From: Bombilactobacillus apium
GTDB taxonomy: Bacteria; Bacillota; Bacilli; Lactobacillales; Lactobacillaceae
Assembly: GCF_013385145.1 (NCBI RefSeq)
Contig: NZ_JABZEC010000002.1
Location: 1-64,000 of the forward strand
Length of the DNA: 64,000 nt
Direction of reading: 5' to 3'
The notes below the pieces were generated by a model. The model saw only the letters and a program-made list of their open reading frames with translations, was not told the DNA's origin and ran no database searches. The position numbers and the translations under genes were made by a program. Position 1 is the stretch's first letter. Every line of letters starts with the position of its first letter. Below are positions 10,551 through 19,255 of this stretch, in pieces.

Positions 10551-10982
10551 ATGACTAAAACTTATTCTATCGGGCAAGCGGCCCAATTTAGCCAACTAAC
10601 AATTTCTACTTTACGCTACTATGATCAATTAGGCTTAATTCCCAACTTACAAAGAGATGCGAGTGGCCAGCGTTTATTTACCGCCACCAACCTCGAGGCA
10701 ATTGCCATGATTTCTTGTCTGAAAAATTCGGGGATGAAAATTAAAGCCATTCGCCAATTCATGGATTGGTGTCAAGAAGGGGACTCGACTCTCAAACTGC
10801 GCCTACAAATGTTTCAAGATCTCCAGCAAAGTATTAGCCAACAACTAGCCCAACTCCAACAAACGCTAGCGGTCGTCAATTATAAATGTGCTTATTATCA
10901 AGAGGTCGTTAACGATGGTACGGAAGCCCAAGTTTGTCAACGAGCTGTTTCGGTCCACACTCTCCAAGCTAGAGCAAAATAA
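10551..10982 (+). CDS. MerR-family transcriptional regulator (AdhR/NmlR-like)
   Basis: DNA-binding regulator with an N-terminal MerR winged helix (YSIGQAAQFSQLTISTLRYYDQLGL, about residues 5-29, shown here in two parts of the motif) and a C-terminal dimerisation helix rich in Gln. I take the ATG at 10551, 14 bases after the start of GGGAGG, instead of an upstream ATG that overlaps the SDR start; this gives 143 residues. Cys56 lies near where AdhR-type members carry a reactive cysteine, so electrophile or thiol sensing is possible. The operator palindrome sits just upstream. Its probable target, the SDR gene, is broken. Confidence 0.85.
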   Translation: MTKTYSIGQAAQFSQLTISTLRYYDQLGLIPNLQRDASGQRLFTATNLEAIAMISCLKNSGMKIKAIRQFMDWCQEGDSTLKLRLQMFQDLQQSISQQLAQLQQTLAVVNYKCAYYQEVVNDGTEAQVCQRAVSVHTLQARAK

Positions 10983-10983
10983 T

Positions 10984-11039
10984 AAAATCGTCGCGCTGAA
11001 AGCTGAAAGAAGATCATTAATTTCAGGGCGACGATTTTT
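10984..11039. terminator. Bidirectional terminator between the MerR and DUF956 genes
   Basis: AAAATCGTCGCGCTGAAA and TTTCAGGGCGACGATTTTT form a long stem around a 20-base middle, with A and T runs on both sides. It serves the convergent genes on either side. Confidence 0.85.
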
Positions 11040-11046
11040 ATTTAAA

Positions 11047-11412
11047 CTATTTTCTACGGTGAAATCTCCGCCATAAAACTTGGAAAAAACTTAAGGAATG
11101 AACGATCCGTTCGGCAGGAATGTATTCGCGAATGGTTCGCAAAACTAATTTAGGATCTCGCGCCGAAAAAGTCAGGACACTGCCTGATTTTATTTTTAAA
11201 CCAAAACGGGGAATCCATTTTCCTTTTAACAAGGCAGAAACCACAACATAGTCTACTTCCGCCCAAGGAATTTGAATAAAATTCTGCGGATTAGCTTCCG
11301 CATAAAATTCAAATGCCCGATCTCCAATCATCAATTGACCGTAACTACTCAAACCAAGATGAGAAGTTCCGGCACAAGTCAAAGTAACTTTGGTATTTAA
11401 AGATTGAACCAC
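11047..11412 (-). CDS. DUF956 protein of the mannose PTS operon (ManO-like)
   Basis: A 121-residue cytosolic protein of the DUF956 family, which is found almost only at the end of mannose-family PTS operons in lactic acid bacteria; its proposed regulatory role there is not settled. A beta-rich fold is suggested by the alternating hydrophobic pattern (GQLMIGDRAFEFYAE, QIPWAEVDYVVVS), and the C-terminus is basic. It lies downstream of the IID gene beyond a hairpin at 11455-11496 that probably reduces its expression relative to the transporter genes. Confidence 0.85.
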   Translation of the reverse strand: MVQSLNTKVTLTCAGTSHLGLSSYGQLMIGDRAFEFYAEANPQNFIQIPWAEVDYVVVSALLKGKWIPRFGLKIKSGSVLTFSARDPKLVLRTIREYIPAERIVHSLSFFQVLWRRFHRRK

Positions 11413-11454
11413 TCACTAGCCTCCCGATATCTAAAAAATCCACCTTAAAATAAC

Positions 11455-11496
11455 AAAGAGACGTTTGAAAGCCCAAAACTTTTCACTCGTCTCTTT
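11455..11496 (-). terminator. Intra-operon terminator/attenuator between IID and DUF956 genes
   Basis: AAAGAGACG and CGTCTCTTT form a nine-base perfect stem around a 24-base interior; a T-rich stretch follows on the minus strand. It probably lets only part of the transcripts reach the DUF956 gene. Confidence 0.7.
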
Positions 11497-11546
11497 AACT
11501 ATTAATCAAATTTGCTTAACTGGAAAAACTGCCAAAATCCAATCAA

Positions 11547-12458
11547 CTACATAATATGCAAGACGTGGAAGACAACTCCCGCCACAAAGAGACCCAAAAT
11601 AATGACAATTGGTGAAACTTTCTTTTTCAAAAGCCACATACAAAGAAAAGTTAATAGCAGTCCGGCCAAACCGGGGATCAACTGATCTAAGTTATCTTGT
11701 AAAGTTGTCAGTTTGTGCGCCGTTAAGGAGAGACCTTGTCCTTGTTGAATCAAAGCTTCTTTAATTCCTAAGGCCCCATGACTCAATTGGTCCCAGTGAA
11801 TGTAAGCTTTGCTGTCTAACTTAACATTGGAAACCACCGGCGTAAATTTCACAGCAACCCAACGATTGACTAAGGCCCCAAGGATAAACATCCCCATAAT
11901 AGAGGCCCCTTTAGTAATATTTTGCAGTAAATTGCCGGATAAATCATCCGTAATCTTTGATCCAGCCCGATAACCTAATTCTTGGGTATACCACATGAAG
12001 GTCATCCGAATTAAATTCCACAAGACAAAGTACAAGATTGGTCCTAAAATATTACCGCTGATTGCTAGAGAAGCCGCTAAAGAACCGATGATTGGCTTCA
12101 CCGTGAACCAAAAGACTGGATCCCCAATTCCCGCAAAGGGACCCATCATGCCGACTTTCACTCCTTGAATGGTTACATCGTCGATTGGGGCCCCATTGGC
12201 TCTTTCTTCTTCAAAAGCCAAGGTCACTCCCAAAACCGGTGAAGCCAAGTAAGGATGGGTATTAAAAAATTCCAAATGACGCGTTAAAGCTGCGGAACGG
12301 TCCTCTTTAGTATGATAAAGTTTGCGCAAAGCCGGGATCAATGAAAAAGCAAAACCCCCATTTTGCATCCGTTCATAGTTCCAAGAACCTTGTAAGAAAT
12401 TGGACCGCCACCAAACTGCGAGACGATCTTTTTTAGTTAATTTATAATTTTCGGTCAT
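11547..12458 (-). CDS. manZ: PTS mannose/fructose/sorbose family IID component
   Basis: Membrane component that with IIC forms the sugar channel of a mannose-class PTS permease (glucose and mannose are usual substrates). The product is about 303 residues from the ATG at 12458, which has AGAGGGG upstream; a longer reading from 12479 would use a TTG inside the IIC stop and is unlikely. Visible family features are the WNYERMQNGGFAFSLIPALRK opening (in part), the MMGPFAGIGDP loop and a C-terminal hydrophobic helix. It follows IIC directly. Confidence 0.93.
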   Translation of the reverse strand: MTENYKLTKKDRLAVWWRSNFLQGSWNYERMQNGGFAFSLIPALRKLYHTKEDRSAALTRHLEFFNTHPYLASPVLGVTLAFEEERANGAPIDDVTIQGVKVGMMGPFAGIGDPVFWFTVKPIIGSLAASLAISGNILGPILYFVLWNLIRMTFMWYTQELGYRAGSKITDDLSGNLLQNITKGASIMGMFILGALVNRWVAVKFTPVVSNVKLDSKAYIHWDQLSHGALGIKEALIQQGQGLSLTAHKLTTLQDNLDQLIPGLAGLLLTFLCMWLLKKKVSPIVIILGLFVAGVVFHVLHIM

Positions 12459-12475
12459 AACTATCTTCGCCCCTC

Positions 12476-13291
12476 TCAATACTTATCAATCAAATCGCCG
12501 ACCGGATCACCCACGTTGGCCGTTGAACCACCGCTAGAATTGTTCGATCCGCCCTGATTTGACAAGGCTAAGTAAATTAAAGCTACGGCTAGACCAATCG
12601 CTCCCAATCCCAAAAGGGTGAGATCTTTGATCGTGGCCAAGACAAAGCCAATTGCGAAAAATGGCCAAACTTCTCGACTAGCCATCATATTAATAACCAT
12701 AGCGTAACCAACAGCGACAACTAAGCCACCCCCGATTGCTAAACCATCGGTCAACCAAGCGGGCATCAAAGATAGTAAGCTCCGAACTGGACCAGCACCA
12801 ATGGCCAAAATTAAGCCAGCAGGAATCGCAATTCGGAGTCCTTGTAAACAAATTCCAACAATTTGCCAAAAATCGATCTTGCGGAAATCCCCTTCTTTGG
12901 CTGCCGCATCCATAAAATGGACAATCCCAGTTGACAATGTCCGCACCAAAATTGTCAGTAATAAGCCAGCCACGGCTAGGGGAACAGCAATCGCAATCGC
13001 CGTCGTCACTCCCGCCTTACCTTGACCGCCCAAGACTAAGATAATTGCTGAAGCAATGGAAGCTAAGGCCGCATCGGGCGCCACCGCAGCCCCAATATTG
13101 GCCCAGCCGAGAGCAATCATCTGCAGGGAACCTCCAAGAATCAAACAAGGAACTAAGTTTCCCGTTACTAAGCCAATCAAAGTACAAGCAATTACTGGTT
13201 GATGGAAATGAAATTGATCTAAAATTCCTTCCATCCCCGCCAAAAATGCAATAATTAATACCAAAATAATTTGAATCAGATTCAATTGCAT
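12476..13291 (-). CDS. manY: PTS mannose/fructose/sorbose family IIC component
   Basis: Membrane subunit of the mannose-class permease: 271 residues, mostly hydrophobic, with the conserved N-terminal region IACTLIGLVTGNLVPCLILGG (in part) and GWANIGAAVAPDAALAS near residue 70. Its C-terminal tail is short, polar and Gly/Ser/Asn-rich. It is the second gene of the operon IIAB-IIC-IID-DUF956, and its stop is 18 bases before the IID start. Other-frame ORFs inside are shadows. Confidence 0.93.
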   Translation of the reverse strand: MQLNLIQIILVLIIAFLAGMEGILDQFHFHQPVIACTLIGLVTGNLVPCLILGGSLQMIALGWANIGAAVAPDAALASIASAIILVLGGQGKAGVTTAIAIAVPLAVAGLLLTILVRTLSTGIVHFMDAAAKEGDFRKIDFWQIVGICLQGLRIAIPAGLILAIGAGPVRSLLSLMPAWLTDGLAIGGGLVVAVGYAMVINMMASREVWPFFAIGFVLATIKDLTLLGLGAIGLAVALIYLALSNQGGSNNSSGGSTANVGDPVGDLIDKY

Positions 13292-13327
13292 TATTTTGTT
13301 TCCTCCTCAATTTTTATCAGCTCCAAC

Positions 13328-14305
13328 TTACCGTTGGTCGATCGCTGCCTGAGCTTTTTTCAAAATGGCATCCATATTATCAGGTGAATCATTGGGAACC
13401 TTGCGAACATCAAATTTGACTCCTAAATCAGCTAATTCTTGAAAAGTATCCAAATCATTTTGATCAAAAGCTAAAACCTTATTTGGCTGAACTTTCCCGG
13501 CTGAATGAGCCATTGAGCCCACATTCAAGGTCTGAATCGGAACCCCACCTTGAATGGCGCGTAAGGCATCTTGGGGAGTTTCAAACAGCAACAAAGCCCG
13601 CTGTCCGCCAAAATGTTCTTCATCTTGGGCCAATTTAATCATCTGTTTGATTGGTACTACATGAGCTTTGACCCCTACTGGTGCTGCTTGAGCAATTAAG
13701 TTTTTTCGTAATTTATCTTGAGCCACAGCATCAGAAACCACAATAATCCGGGTGGGCTTGGTTGTCTTCGTCCAAGCCGTCGCCACCTGTCCATGGAGCA
13801 GACGCGAATCAATTCGGGCTAAAACATAAGTAAACTTTCCCGGAGCCCCAATATTGGCATTGATCGCCGGAGTTGTCGGTTCACTTGTATTTTCCTTTTC
13901 CGGTGCTAAGTTCTCTGGATATAAACGAATCCCCCCTTGAGATTCGCCAATTAAATGGACTGCAATTTCCGCAGCCTTTTGCATCGACAAACGCGAGGCA
14001 TAAGCTTCAATTAACATCGGCAAGTTTAAGCCGGTAACCACTGCCCACTGGTCTTCATGACCGTCCATTAAGGTACTTACCTGATTAAAGGGTGTTCCTC
14101 CCCATAAATCGACTAAAAATAAAATTGACTCAGCTTCCGGCATCGCCGCGACCGCTGCTTGTAAATGTTGCTGCAGATCACTGGGACTATCCCCGGGCAA
14201 AAAGGTTACCGCCTGAACATTTTCTTGTTCACCAAAGATCATTGATCCAGACTGCAAGATTCCTTGCGCGAACTGACCATGACTGGTCAACACAATTCCA
14301 ACCAT
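13328..14305 (-). CDS. manX: PTS mannose family IIAB component
   Basis: Cytosolic phosphotransfer subunit that passes phosphate from HPr to the incoming sugar. From the ATG at 14305 (preceded by GGGGGG) it is 325 residues. The IIA domain (about 1-130) has the phosphorylated His in GIVLTSHGQFAQG (His9) and the VDLWGGTPFN loop. A Pro/Thr-rich linker follows, then the IIB domain (about 165-325) with its His in RLLHGQVATAW. The longer upstream reading overlaps tsaD and adds a non-family N-terminus, so I reject it. It is first in the operon; a sigma-A-type promoter is seen upstream and no sigma-54 site. Confidence 0.93.
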   Translation of the reverse strand: MVGIVLTSHGQFAQGILQSGSMIFGEQENVQAVTFLPGDSPSDLQQHLQAAVAAMPEAESILFLVDLWGGTPFNQVSTLMDGHEDQWAVVTGLNLPMLIEAYASRLSMQKAAEIAVHLIGESQGGIRLYPENLAPEKENTSEPTTPAINANIGAPGKFTYVLARIDSRLLHGQVATAWTKTTKPTRIIVVSDAVAQDKLRKNLIAQAAPVGVKAHVVPIKQMIKLAQDEEHFGGQRALLLFETPQDALRAIQGGVPIQTLNVGSMAHSAGKVQPNKVLAFDQNDLDTFQELADLGVKFDVRKVPNDSPDNMDAILKKAQAAIDQR

Positions 14306-14367
14306 TTCTAATTCCCCCCTAGTATTTTTTTTACAGTAATTTTTATAGTAATAATGTGTACTTTGAT

Positions 14368-14397
14368 ATAATACCGCAACTAGGAAAGCGAATCCAA
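14368..14397 (-). promoter_or_regulatory. Probable promoter of the mannose PTS operon
   Basis: On the minus strand TTGGAT (14397-14392) and TATTAT (14373-14368) are spaced 18 bases apart, about 60 bases upstream of the IIAB start. I saw no -12/-24 element, so control by a sigma-54 activator is not supported here. Confidence 0.45.
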
Positions 14398-14429
14398 ATA
14401 AATTTATTAAAGATTCAGTAAAAAATCGG

Positions 14430-15440
14430 CTAATAGCTGAAATCAAGACTAGGATCGGCGTTTAAAGTCCAGTCAGCAAATTCTCCGCGTTGATATTTAA
14501 CGTGCGCAAAAGCGCCGATCATCGCCGCATTATCACCACATAAACGCAGCGGAGGAAAAATTAATTCCCCGCGACTAGCCATTAATTGCTGCATACTTTC
14601 TCTGAGGCCTTGATTAGCAGCTACTCCGCCAGCAACAATCAATTGCTGATAATCGCCCTGATCCCAGGCTCTTTGAGTTTTAGTGACTAAAATCTCCACG
14701 ACGTCTTTTTGAAAACTAGTGGCAATATCTTTTTTATTGAGCGTCTGCCCCACTTGTTCAGCATGATGAATGGTATTAATAACAGCACTTTTAATTCCGC
14801 TAAAGCTAAAATCTAGATTATCTTCTTGTAACATGGCCCGCGGAAAATCAAAGTTATCTTGACCTTCATGAGCCCATTGGTCAATCGTCTTTCCCGCTGG
14901 ATAATTAACGCCTAACATCCGTCCCACCTTGTCAAAAGCTTCGCCGACAGCATCATCACGGGTATCACCTAAAATCTGAAACTCACCGGGAGCGCTCAAA
15001 CGTACCAATTCTGTGTGTCCCCCAGAAACTACTAAAGCTAAAGCGGGATAGCTAATTGGTTTTACCAGATTAGCGGCATAAATATGGCCCGCTAAATGAT
15101 TAACCCCGATCAAAGGCAAATTCTGCGCCCAACTGATGCTCTTGGCCGCCATAATACCAATCAGTAAGGATCCCACCAAGCCGGGACCATAAGTTACGGC
15201 GACCGCGGATAAATCTTGATAAGTTACTTGGGCCTCTGCTAAAGCTAGACGAGTACAATGAACAATTTGTTCCACGTGATGACGACTAGCGACTTCCGGG
15301 ACGACCCCACCAAAACGTTGGTGACTCTTGATTTGAGTAGCAATGATATTGGCCAAAATTTCTCGACCATTTTTGATAACTGCCACACTAGTTTCATCAC
15401 AACTAGTTTCAAAAGCCAAAATTAAAGTTTCTGCTTCCAA
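14430..15440 (-). CDS. tsaD: tRNA N6-adenosine threonylcarbamoyltransferase TsaD
   Basis: Catalytic subunit for the universal t6A37 modification of ANN-decoding tRNAs; it works with TsaB and TsaE. The 336 residues show [14 protein letters not shown] at the start, the metal-binding HxxxH in [11 protein letters not shown] near residue 113, VVSGGHTEL near 135, and the late [10 protein letters not shown] and [10 protein letters not shown] motifs. It is 35 bases downstream of tsaB; the rimI acetyltransferase gene that often sits between them is absent. Confidence 0.97.
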   Translation of the reverse strand: MEAETLILAFETSCDETSVAVIKNGREILANIIATQIKSHQRFGGVVPEVASRHHVEQIVHCTRLALAEAQVTYQDLSAVAVTYGPGLVGSLLIGIMAAKSISWAQNLPLIGVNHLAGHIYAANLVKPISYPALALVVSGGHTELVRLSAPGEFQILGDTRDDAVGEAFDKVGRMLGVNYPAGKTIDQWAHEGQDNFDFPRAMLQEDNLDFSFSGIKSAVINTIHHAEQVGQTLNKKDIATSFQKDVVEILVTKTQRAWDQGDYQQLIVAGGVAANQGLRESMQQLMASRGELIFPPLRLCGDNAAMIGAFAHVKYQRGEFADWTLNADPSLDFSY

Positions 15441-15475
15441 TTTCGCTCTGCTCCTTTAAATTGCTCTGTTTGATT

Positions 15476-16198
15476 TTAGACATCCTCAACGTAATCCGTA
15501 TTTTCTTTTAATTGGGGATTTTTTTCTTGCCAAGTCAATTCGGCTTGCGTTTTTCTTAAGTAGCGAGGACTGAAATGATCCAAGTCAGTTACTGGCTGCC
15601 CCAAATATCCCAATTGCACTAAAGCTTGTGCTTGCGGAAGTTTTTCTTCCACCAATTGCGCTTGAACTTGCGGAAAGTCAGCTAAGGCTTGCTTGGGCAA
15701 AGTTAAATCTGCACCCACTAAACAAAGCGGCTGACTAACCTTGGCTAATCGGCTCAACAAAGTTGTCCAACTTAAATGTTGATCTGGACTAATAGTTTGC
15801 AAGCTTGAAGTCTGGAATCGATAAATTCCGGTAAAAATATTTTGATTTCGAGCATTAAACCAAGGGATGATCAAACCCGAAAAATCACTTTGGCTCTGGG
15901 CACAAACAGCTAAGCTAGAAACCCCCACCAATTCAATTCCTAAAGTCCAAGCCAGCACCTTGGCGGTCGTCACCGCCAGGCGGACCCCAGTAAAGGATCC
16001 CGGACCTTGGGCCACCACTATCCGGTCTAAATCTTGCGGTTGCCAGCCGACTTTTTGCATCAATTGATCGATTAACGGCAATAATTTTACACTATGAGAT
16101 CTTAAATCTAGATCCGCAGCAGTCGCTAATACCTGGTCATTTTCAGCGACAGCGACCACTAGCGGTTGATTAGAACTATCAAAAGCTAATATTTTCAT
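15476..16198 (-). CDS. tsaB: tRNA threonylcarbamoyladenosine biosynthesis protein TsaB
   Basis: Non-catalytic ASKHA-fold partner of TsaD. I place the start at the ATG at 16198 (MKILAFDSSNQPL), eight bases after AAGGAG; a start at 16213 would include the Shine-Dalgarno. The product is 240 residues and contains the family signature GPGSFTGVRLAVTTAK near residue 68. It is followed closely by tsaD. Confidence 0.95.
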   Translation of the reverse strand: MKILAFDSSNQPLVVAVAENDQVLATAADLDLRSHSVKLLPLIDQLMQKVGWQPQDLDRIVVAQGPGSFTGVRLAVTTAKVLAWTLGIELVGVSSLAVCAQSQSDFSGLIIPWFNARNQNIFTGIYRFQTSSLQTISPDQHLSWTTLLSRLAKVSQPLCLVGADLTLPKQALADFPQVQAQLVEEKLPQAQALVQLGYLGQPVTDLDHFSPRYLRKTQAELTWQEKNPQLKENTDYVEDV

Positions 16199-16241
16199 TG
16201 CAATCTCCTTCACGCAATTTCTCGTCTAGTATAACAAAAAA

Positions 16242-16276
16242 CAAAAAAGAGAAAGCTGTCTACTACAACTTTCTCT
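16242..16276 (-). terminator. Terminator downstream of folT
   Basis: On the minus strand AGAGAAAG, a 13-base loop and CTTTCTCT are followed by TTTTTTG. It separates folT from tsaB. Confidence 0.85.
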
Positions 16277-16284
16277 AGCTTGAT

Positions 16285-16803
16285 TTAATTACTATAGTTA
16301 TGCAACTTGAGCCAGTGGAAAATCAAAATCAAAACTCCGGTTTGAATCGGAATCGAAATTAATTCCTTGACACTCCGGACCCAAAACAAGGGCCACCAAT
16401 CTAGATGACTTAGGATGCTGACCCAGGTGGTATTTAACCCCAGCTGAATCAAAATTACCACTAAACTAGTAGCTAATAATAAACGCCACCAAGTAATTGT
16501 CTGCCGATAAAGCAAACTACCATAGATCAAGCCCGCAAGGATCGCTGAAAGCGTGAAACCCCAGAAAAATCCTCCGGGAGCGGGAAATAAAATATGGCCT
16601 AAAACATCGCTCGCCAAGCCCGTGAGCATGGATTTGGCTGGACCATAGTAATAGCCGATAATTGCCGTTACGATGAATCCTAGACCCACTTGAAAAACAT
16701 TGGTCGGACCAATCTTAATCCGGTTAAAAATCAACTGTAAAGCTAACAATACCGCCAGCCAAGTCAATTGACCGGTGGAACTAAGGCGCGTAAATCTATT
16801 CAC
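16285..16803 (-). CDS. folT: Folate-family ECF transporter S component FolT
   Basis: Substrate-binding membrane subunit of an energy-coupling-factor transporter for folate; the shared EcfA/A'/T module is not in this window. About 172 residues with five to six hydrophobic segments; typical features are NRIKIGPTNVFQVGLGFI and the loop FPAPGGFFWGFTLSA. The ATG at 16812 follows the GAGGAG Shine-Dalgarno without a usable gap, so I prefer the GTG at 16803, nine bases further on. A THF riboswitch lies directly upstream, which supports the folate assignment. Confidence 0.9.
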   Translation of the reverse strand: MNRFTRLSSTGQLTWLAVLLALQLIFNRIKIGPTNVFQVGLGFIVTAIIGYYYGPAKSMLTGLASDVLGHILFPAPGGFFWGFTLSAILAGLIYGSLLYRQTITWWRLLLATSLVVILIQLGLNTTWVSILSHLDWWPLFWVRSVKELISIPIQTGVLILIFHWLKLHNYSN

Positions 16804-16812
16804 TTCAAGCAT

Positions 16813-16936
16813 CTCCTCAAAGGAGTTGCCACCAAGAATCGTGGCGAATGCGAGAATAAAACCGCAAGCAAAATTACTTTTCGTCCAATGTTCACATTCC
16901 GTTCCATCGGCACTTAACGCTTTATTCTCTACTCCA
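16813..16936 (-). promoter_or_regulatory. THF riboswitch with Shine-Dalgarno hairpin controlling folT
   Basis: The minus-strand leader contains GGAGTAGAG, GCGTTAAGTGCCG, GGAACGGAATGT and CGAAAAG in the order of the tetrahydrofolate riboswitch. AGAATAAA pairs with TTTATTCT to form the long stem. Downstream, CTCCT-TTG-AGGAG (16825-16813) is a hairpin that buries the ribosome binding site, which suggests translational control. Confidence 0.82.
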
Positions 16937-17040
16937 GATTTTTTAAAACCTTTCTTACTTTACCACAACTTTAACTTTCTAAAAGAAAATCTTTAATAAT
17001 TAGCTTTCTAAATTGCGGCTAGCTAAATTCTTTTGACAAG

Positions 17041-17064
17041 TAAAAAAGGCGGCTTCCGCCGCCC
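17041..17064 (-). terminator. Terminator of the thrE-like gene
   Basis: On the minus strand GGCGGC-GGAA-GCCGCC is followed by TTTTTTA. It starts 26 bases after the stop codon. Confidence 0.93.
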
Positions 17065-17090
17065 TAGAGATCATTTCTATTTTTGATTAG

Positions 17091-18440
17091 CTAATTACAG
17101 TGTCGCCATCTTTTATCTAGGAGGACCCGAGCGACAAACAAACCCAGCGGCAAAAACATAATAATTAAACTAGCCCGGGATAACCACAAGGCGCCTGTCC
17201 CAATATTATTCACTCCTAAATTGTACATTCCCCGATAAATATATAATCCCGGAATCATGATCACAATTGCGGGAACGGTCAAAGAAATCCGCGGATAACC
17301 CTTGCTCCCGTTAATCGCCGAAGCCAAGAGTCCCGCCACTAAAGCGCCGACAAAAGCCGCAATTCCGGCCGAGACCAAATGGCTATCAACTAACTCCAGA
17401 CGTAAAGTATTGGCTACAGACCCAATCAAACCGGCATAAATAGCCATCTTATTCGGACTATTAAACATTACCGAGAATCCGTAGACGCCACAAAAACTGG
17501 CGGGGACACGCAAGCACATCAAAACCCAAGGCGATAACTGCAAAGGCAGGAAATTCTCTGGACGTAAATGACTAATTAAAGCCATCATAAAGCCAACTAA
17601 AGTTGCGGTCACAATAATCATCAGAGCATACATTAAGCGCTCTAAACCGGAACGCATATCTTGCTTCGCCATATCTAACATACTGGTAATGAAGGGAAAA
17701 CCGGGAATAACGAACAACATTGCTCCAATGTATCCAGCCTCATGTTGCATATCAACTCCAAAACTCATTTCTAACAACTTAAAACAGCCTAAATAGGCTA
17801 AACAAGCAACTGCCACACTCAAGGAAACTCCGGCTAGTAAGGTTAAATGACGACTGCCCAGTTGCCGCCGAACCCAGTTGCCTAAACCAGCGCCAACAAA
17901 GCAGCAAATCATCTCAATCCAACCGCCACCAAGCAAAAAAACGAAGGCACTACAAGCCAAGGCAGCAGCTAATCCAGCCTGGAAAGCAGTATAGTTACTA
18001 TCTCCGGCCTTGATTTGATCTAATTGGTGGTGCAACTCTTGGGCCGTCTTTTGTGGAGCAATCTTCGGAAAATCAGCCACAAAATTTTCCATTTGCATCA
18101 ATTTATCGGTGTCAACTCCACTACCGGGTAAAGTAAGAACTTGAGAGTAACTGTGTTCTTGATCAAAACAGGTATATTCTAGCGTAATTAAACCAATATC
18201 CGCTGAACAAGTAATTCCCAAAACTCGGGCTACTTTATTCATTGCCGCCCGCACTCGCCAAGCTCCCGTACCACAACCCAACATAATAATCCCCACGCGC
18301 CCAACAATTGCCGCGCGTTGTTTTAAACTGGTTTGTAAAATTGGTTGTGTTTGCGAGCTGACAAAGTCTTGCCAATGAATTGTCATATGATGATTTAAAG
18401 ATAACCTTTTTTCCGGTTTCTCATCCACACTTGTCCCCAT
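17091..18440 (-). CDS. Threonine/serine exporter family protein (ThrE-like, fused form)
   Basis: Membrane protein of 449 residues that joins the two ThrE-type halves: a cytosolic then membrane N-terminal domain (DUF1212 type, about 35-290, with GCGTGAWRVRAAMNKVARVLG) and a C-terminal DUF3815-type domain (about 310-449, with NMAIYAGLIGSVANTLRLEL-like sequence). About ten hydrophobic segments are visible. Family members export small amino acids; the substrate here is inferred. It is monocistronic, with its own terminator, and divergent from the HD hydrolase gene. Confidence 0.85.
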   Translation of the reverse strand: MGTSVDEKPEKRLSLNHHMTIHWQDFVSSQTQPILQTSLKQRAAIVGRVGIIMLGCGTGAWRVRAAMNKVARVLGITCSADIGLITLEYTCFDQEHSYSQVLTLPGSGVDTDKLMQMENFVADFPKIAPQKTAQELHHQLDQIKAGDSNYTAFQAGLAAALACSAFVFLLGGGWIEMICCFVGAGLGNWVRRQLGSRHLTLLAGVSLSVAVACLAYLGCFKLLEMSFGVDMQHEAGYIGAMLFVIPGFPFITSMLDMAKQDMRSGLERLMYALMIIVTATLVGFMMALISHLRPENFLPLQLSPWVLMCLRVPASFCGVYGFSVMFNSPNKMAIYAGLIGSVANTLRLELVDSHLVSAGIAAFVGALVAGLLASAINGSKGYPRISLTVPAIVIMIPGLYIYRGMYNLGVNNIGTGALWLSRASLIIMFLPLGLFVARVLLDKRWRHCN

Positions 18441-18543
18441 TAATTATTTCCCGACCTTTAACAAAATTGATTTATAATGAACACTGTTAACTATAGCACG
18501 TTTTTGTTAGCTGAAAAAAATTTCTTCGAAAGGACAAGCCTTG

Positions 18544-19194
18544 ATGAATCTTTCTTTAATTCAAAACTATGCTCAGCAAATTTTGGCAAGCGATGTCAGT
18601 GGACACGACTATTGGCACCTCCAGCGCGTTGCCCACCTGGCCCAAAATCTGGCGCGCCAAGAACAACAATTGTCGCCGCAACAAAACGACCTCCTCTTAG
18701 CCAGCAGCTACTTACACGATACAATCGATGAAAAATTAGTTCCTGACGTTCAACAAGCGCTTTTAAAGGGGCGCGAAATTCTCCGCCAAGCCGGACTGCA
18801 AGAAGAACAAGTTGAATTAGTAACGACTGCTATTCAACATCTGTCTTACGCTGCTAATTTAGAAGGTCCCTATCCCCTACCGCTTTTTGCCCAATACGTC
18901 CAAGATGCGGATCGCCTCGATGCTTTGGGAGCTATTGGAATTGCGCGCGCTTTTGCTTACGGTGCTAGTCACCAACAACCCATCTATGATCCCCATATTC
19001 CGCCTATTAAACTCCACTCCAAGACCGAATACCGTCAGCATCAAACTTCAACTATTAATCATTTTTATGAAAAATTACTTTCACTTCAAGAAACGATGAA
19101 CACTTCTGCGGGCCAAAAAATTGCCCAGCAACGGACAAAAATTCTGACCGATTTTTTAGCGGAATTTCAAGCCGAGTGGCGGGGAGAAAAATAA
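18544..19194 (+). CDS. HD-domain phosphohydrolase
   Basis: Metal-dependent phosphohydrolase of the HD superfamily, 216 residues from the ATG at 18544 (a TTG directly before it is less likely; GAAAGGAC lies upstream). Metal ligands are in HDYWHLQRVAHLAQ (His near 21 and 26), SSYLHDTID (His-Asp near 57) and QDADRLDALGAIGIARAF (Asp near 121). These match the YedJ/PpnN-associated group of small HD proteins, often active on nucleotides; the real substrate is unknown. Confidence 0.85.
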   Translation: MNLSLIQNYAQQILASDVSGHDYWHLQRVAHLAQNLARQEQQLSPQQNDLLLASSYLHDTIDEKLVPDVQQALLKGREILRQAGLQEEQVELVTTAIQHLSYAANLEGPYPLPLFAQYVQDADRLDALGAIGIARAFAYGASHQQPIYDPHIPPIKLHSKTEYRQHQTSTINHFYEKLLSLQETMNTSAGQKIAQQRTKILTDFLAEFQAEWRGEK

Positions 19195-19255
19195 GCATTC
19201 AAGTCTAAAAAAAAAATTTTTAATTCAAATCTTTAAAAGTCTGCGGAAGCGCGAC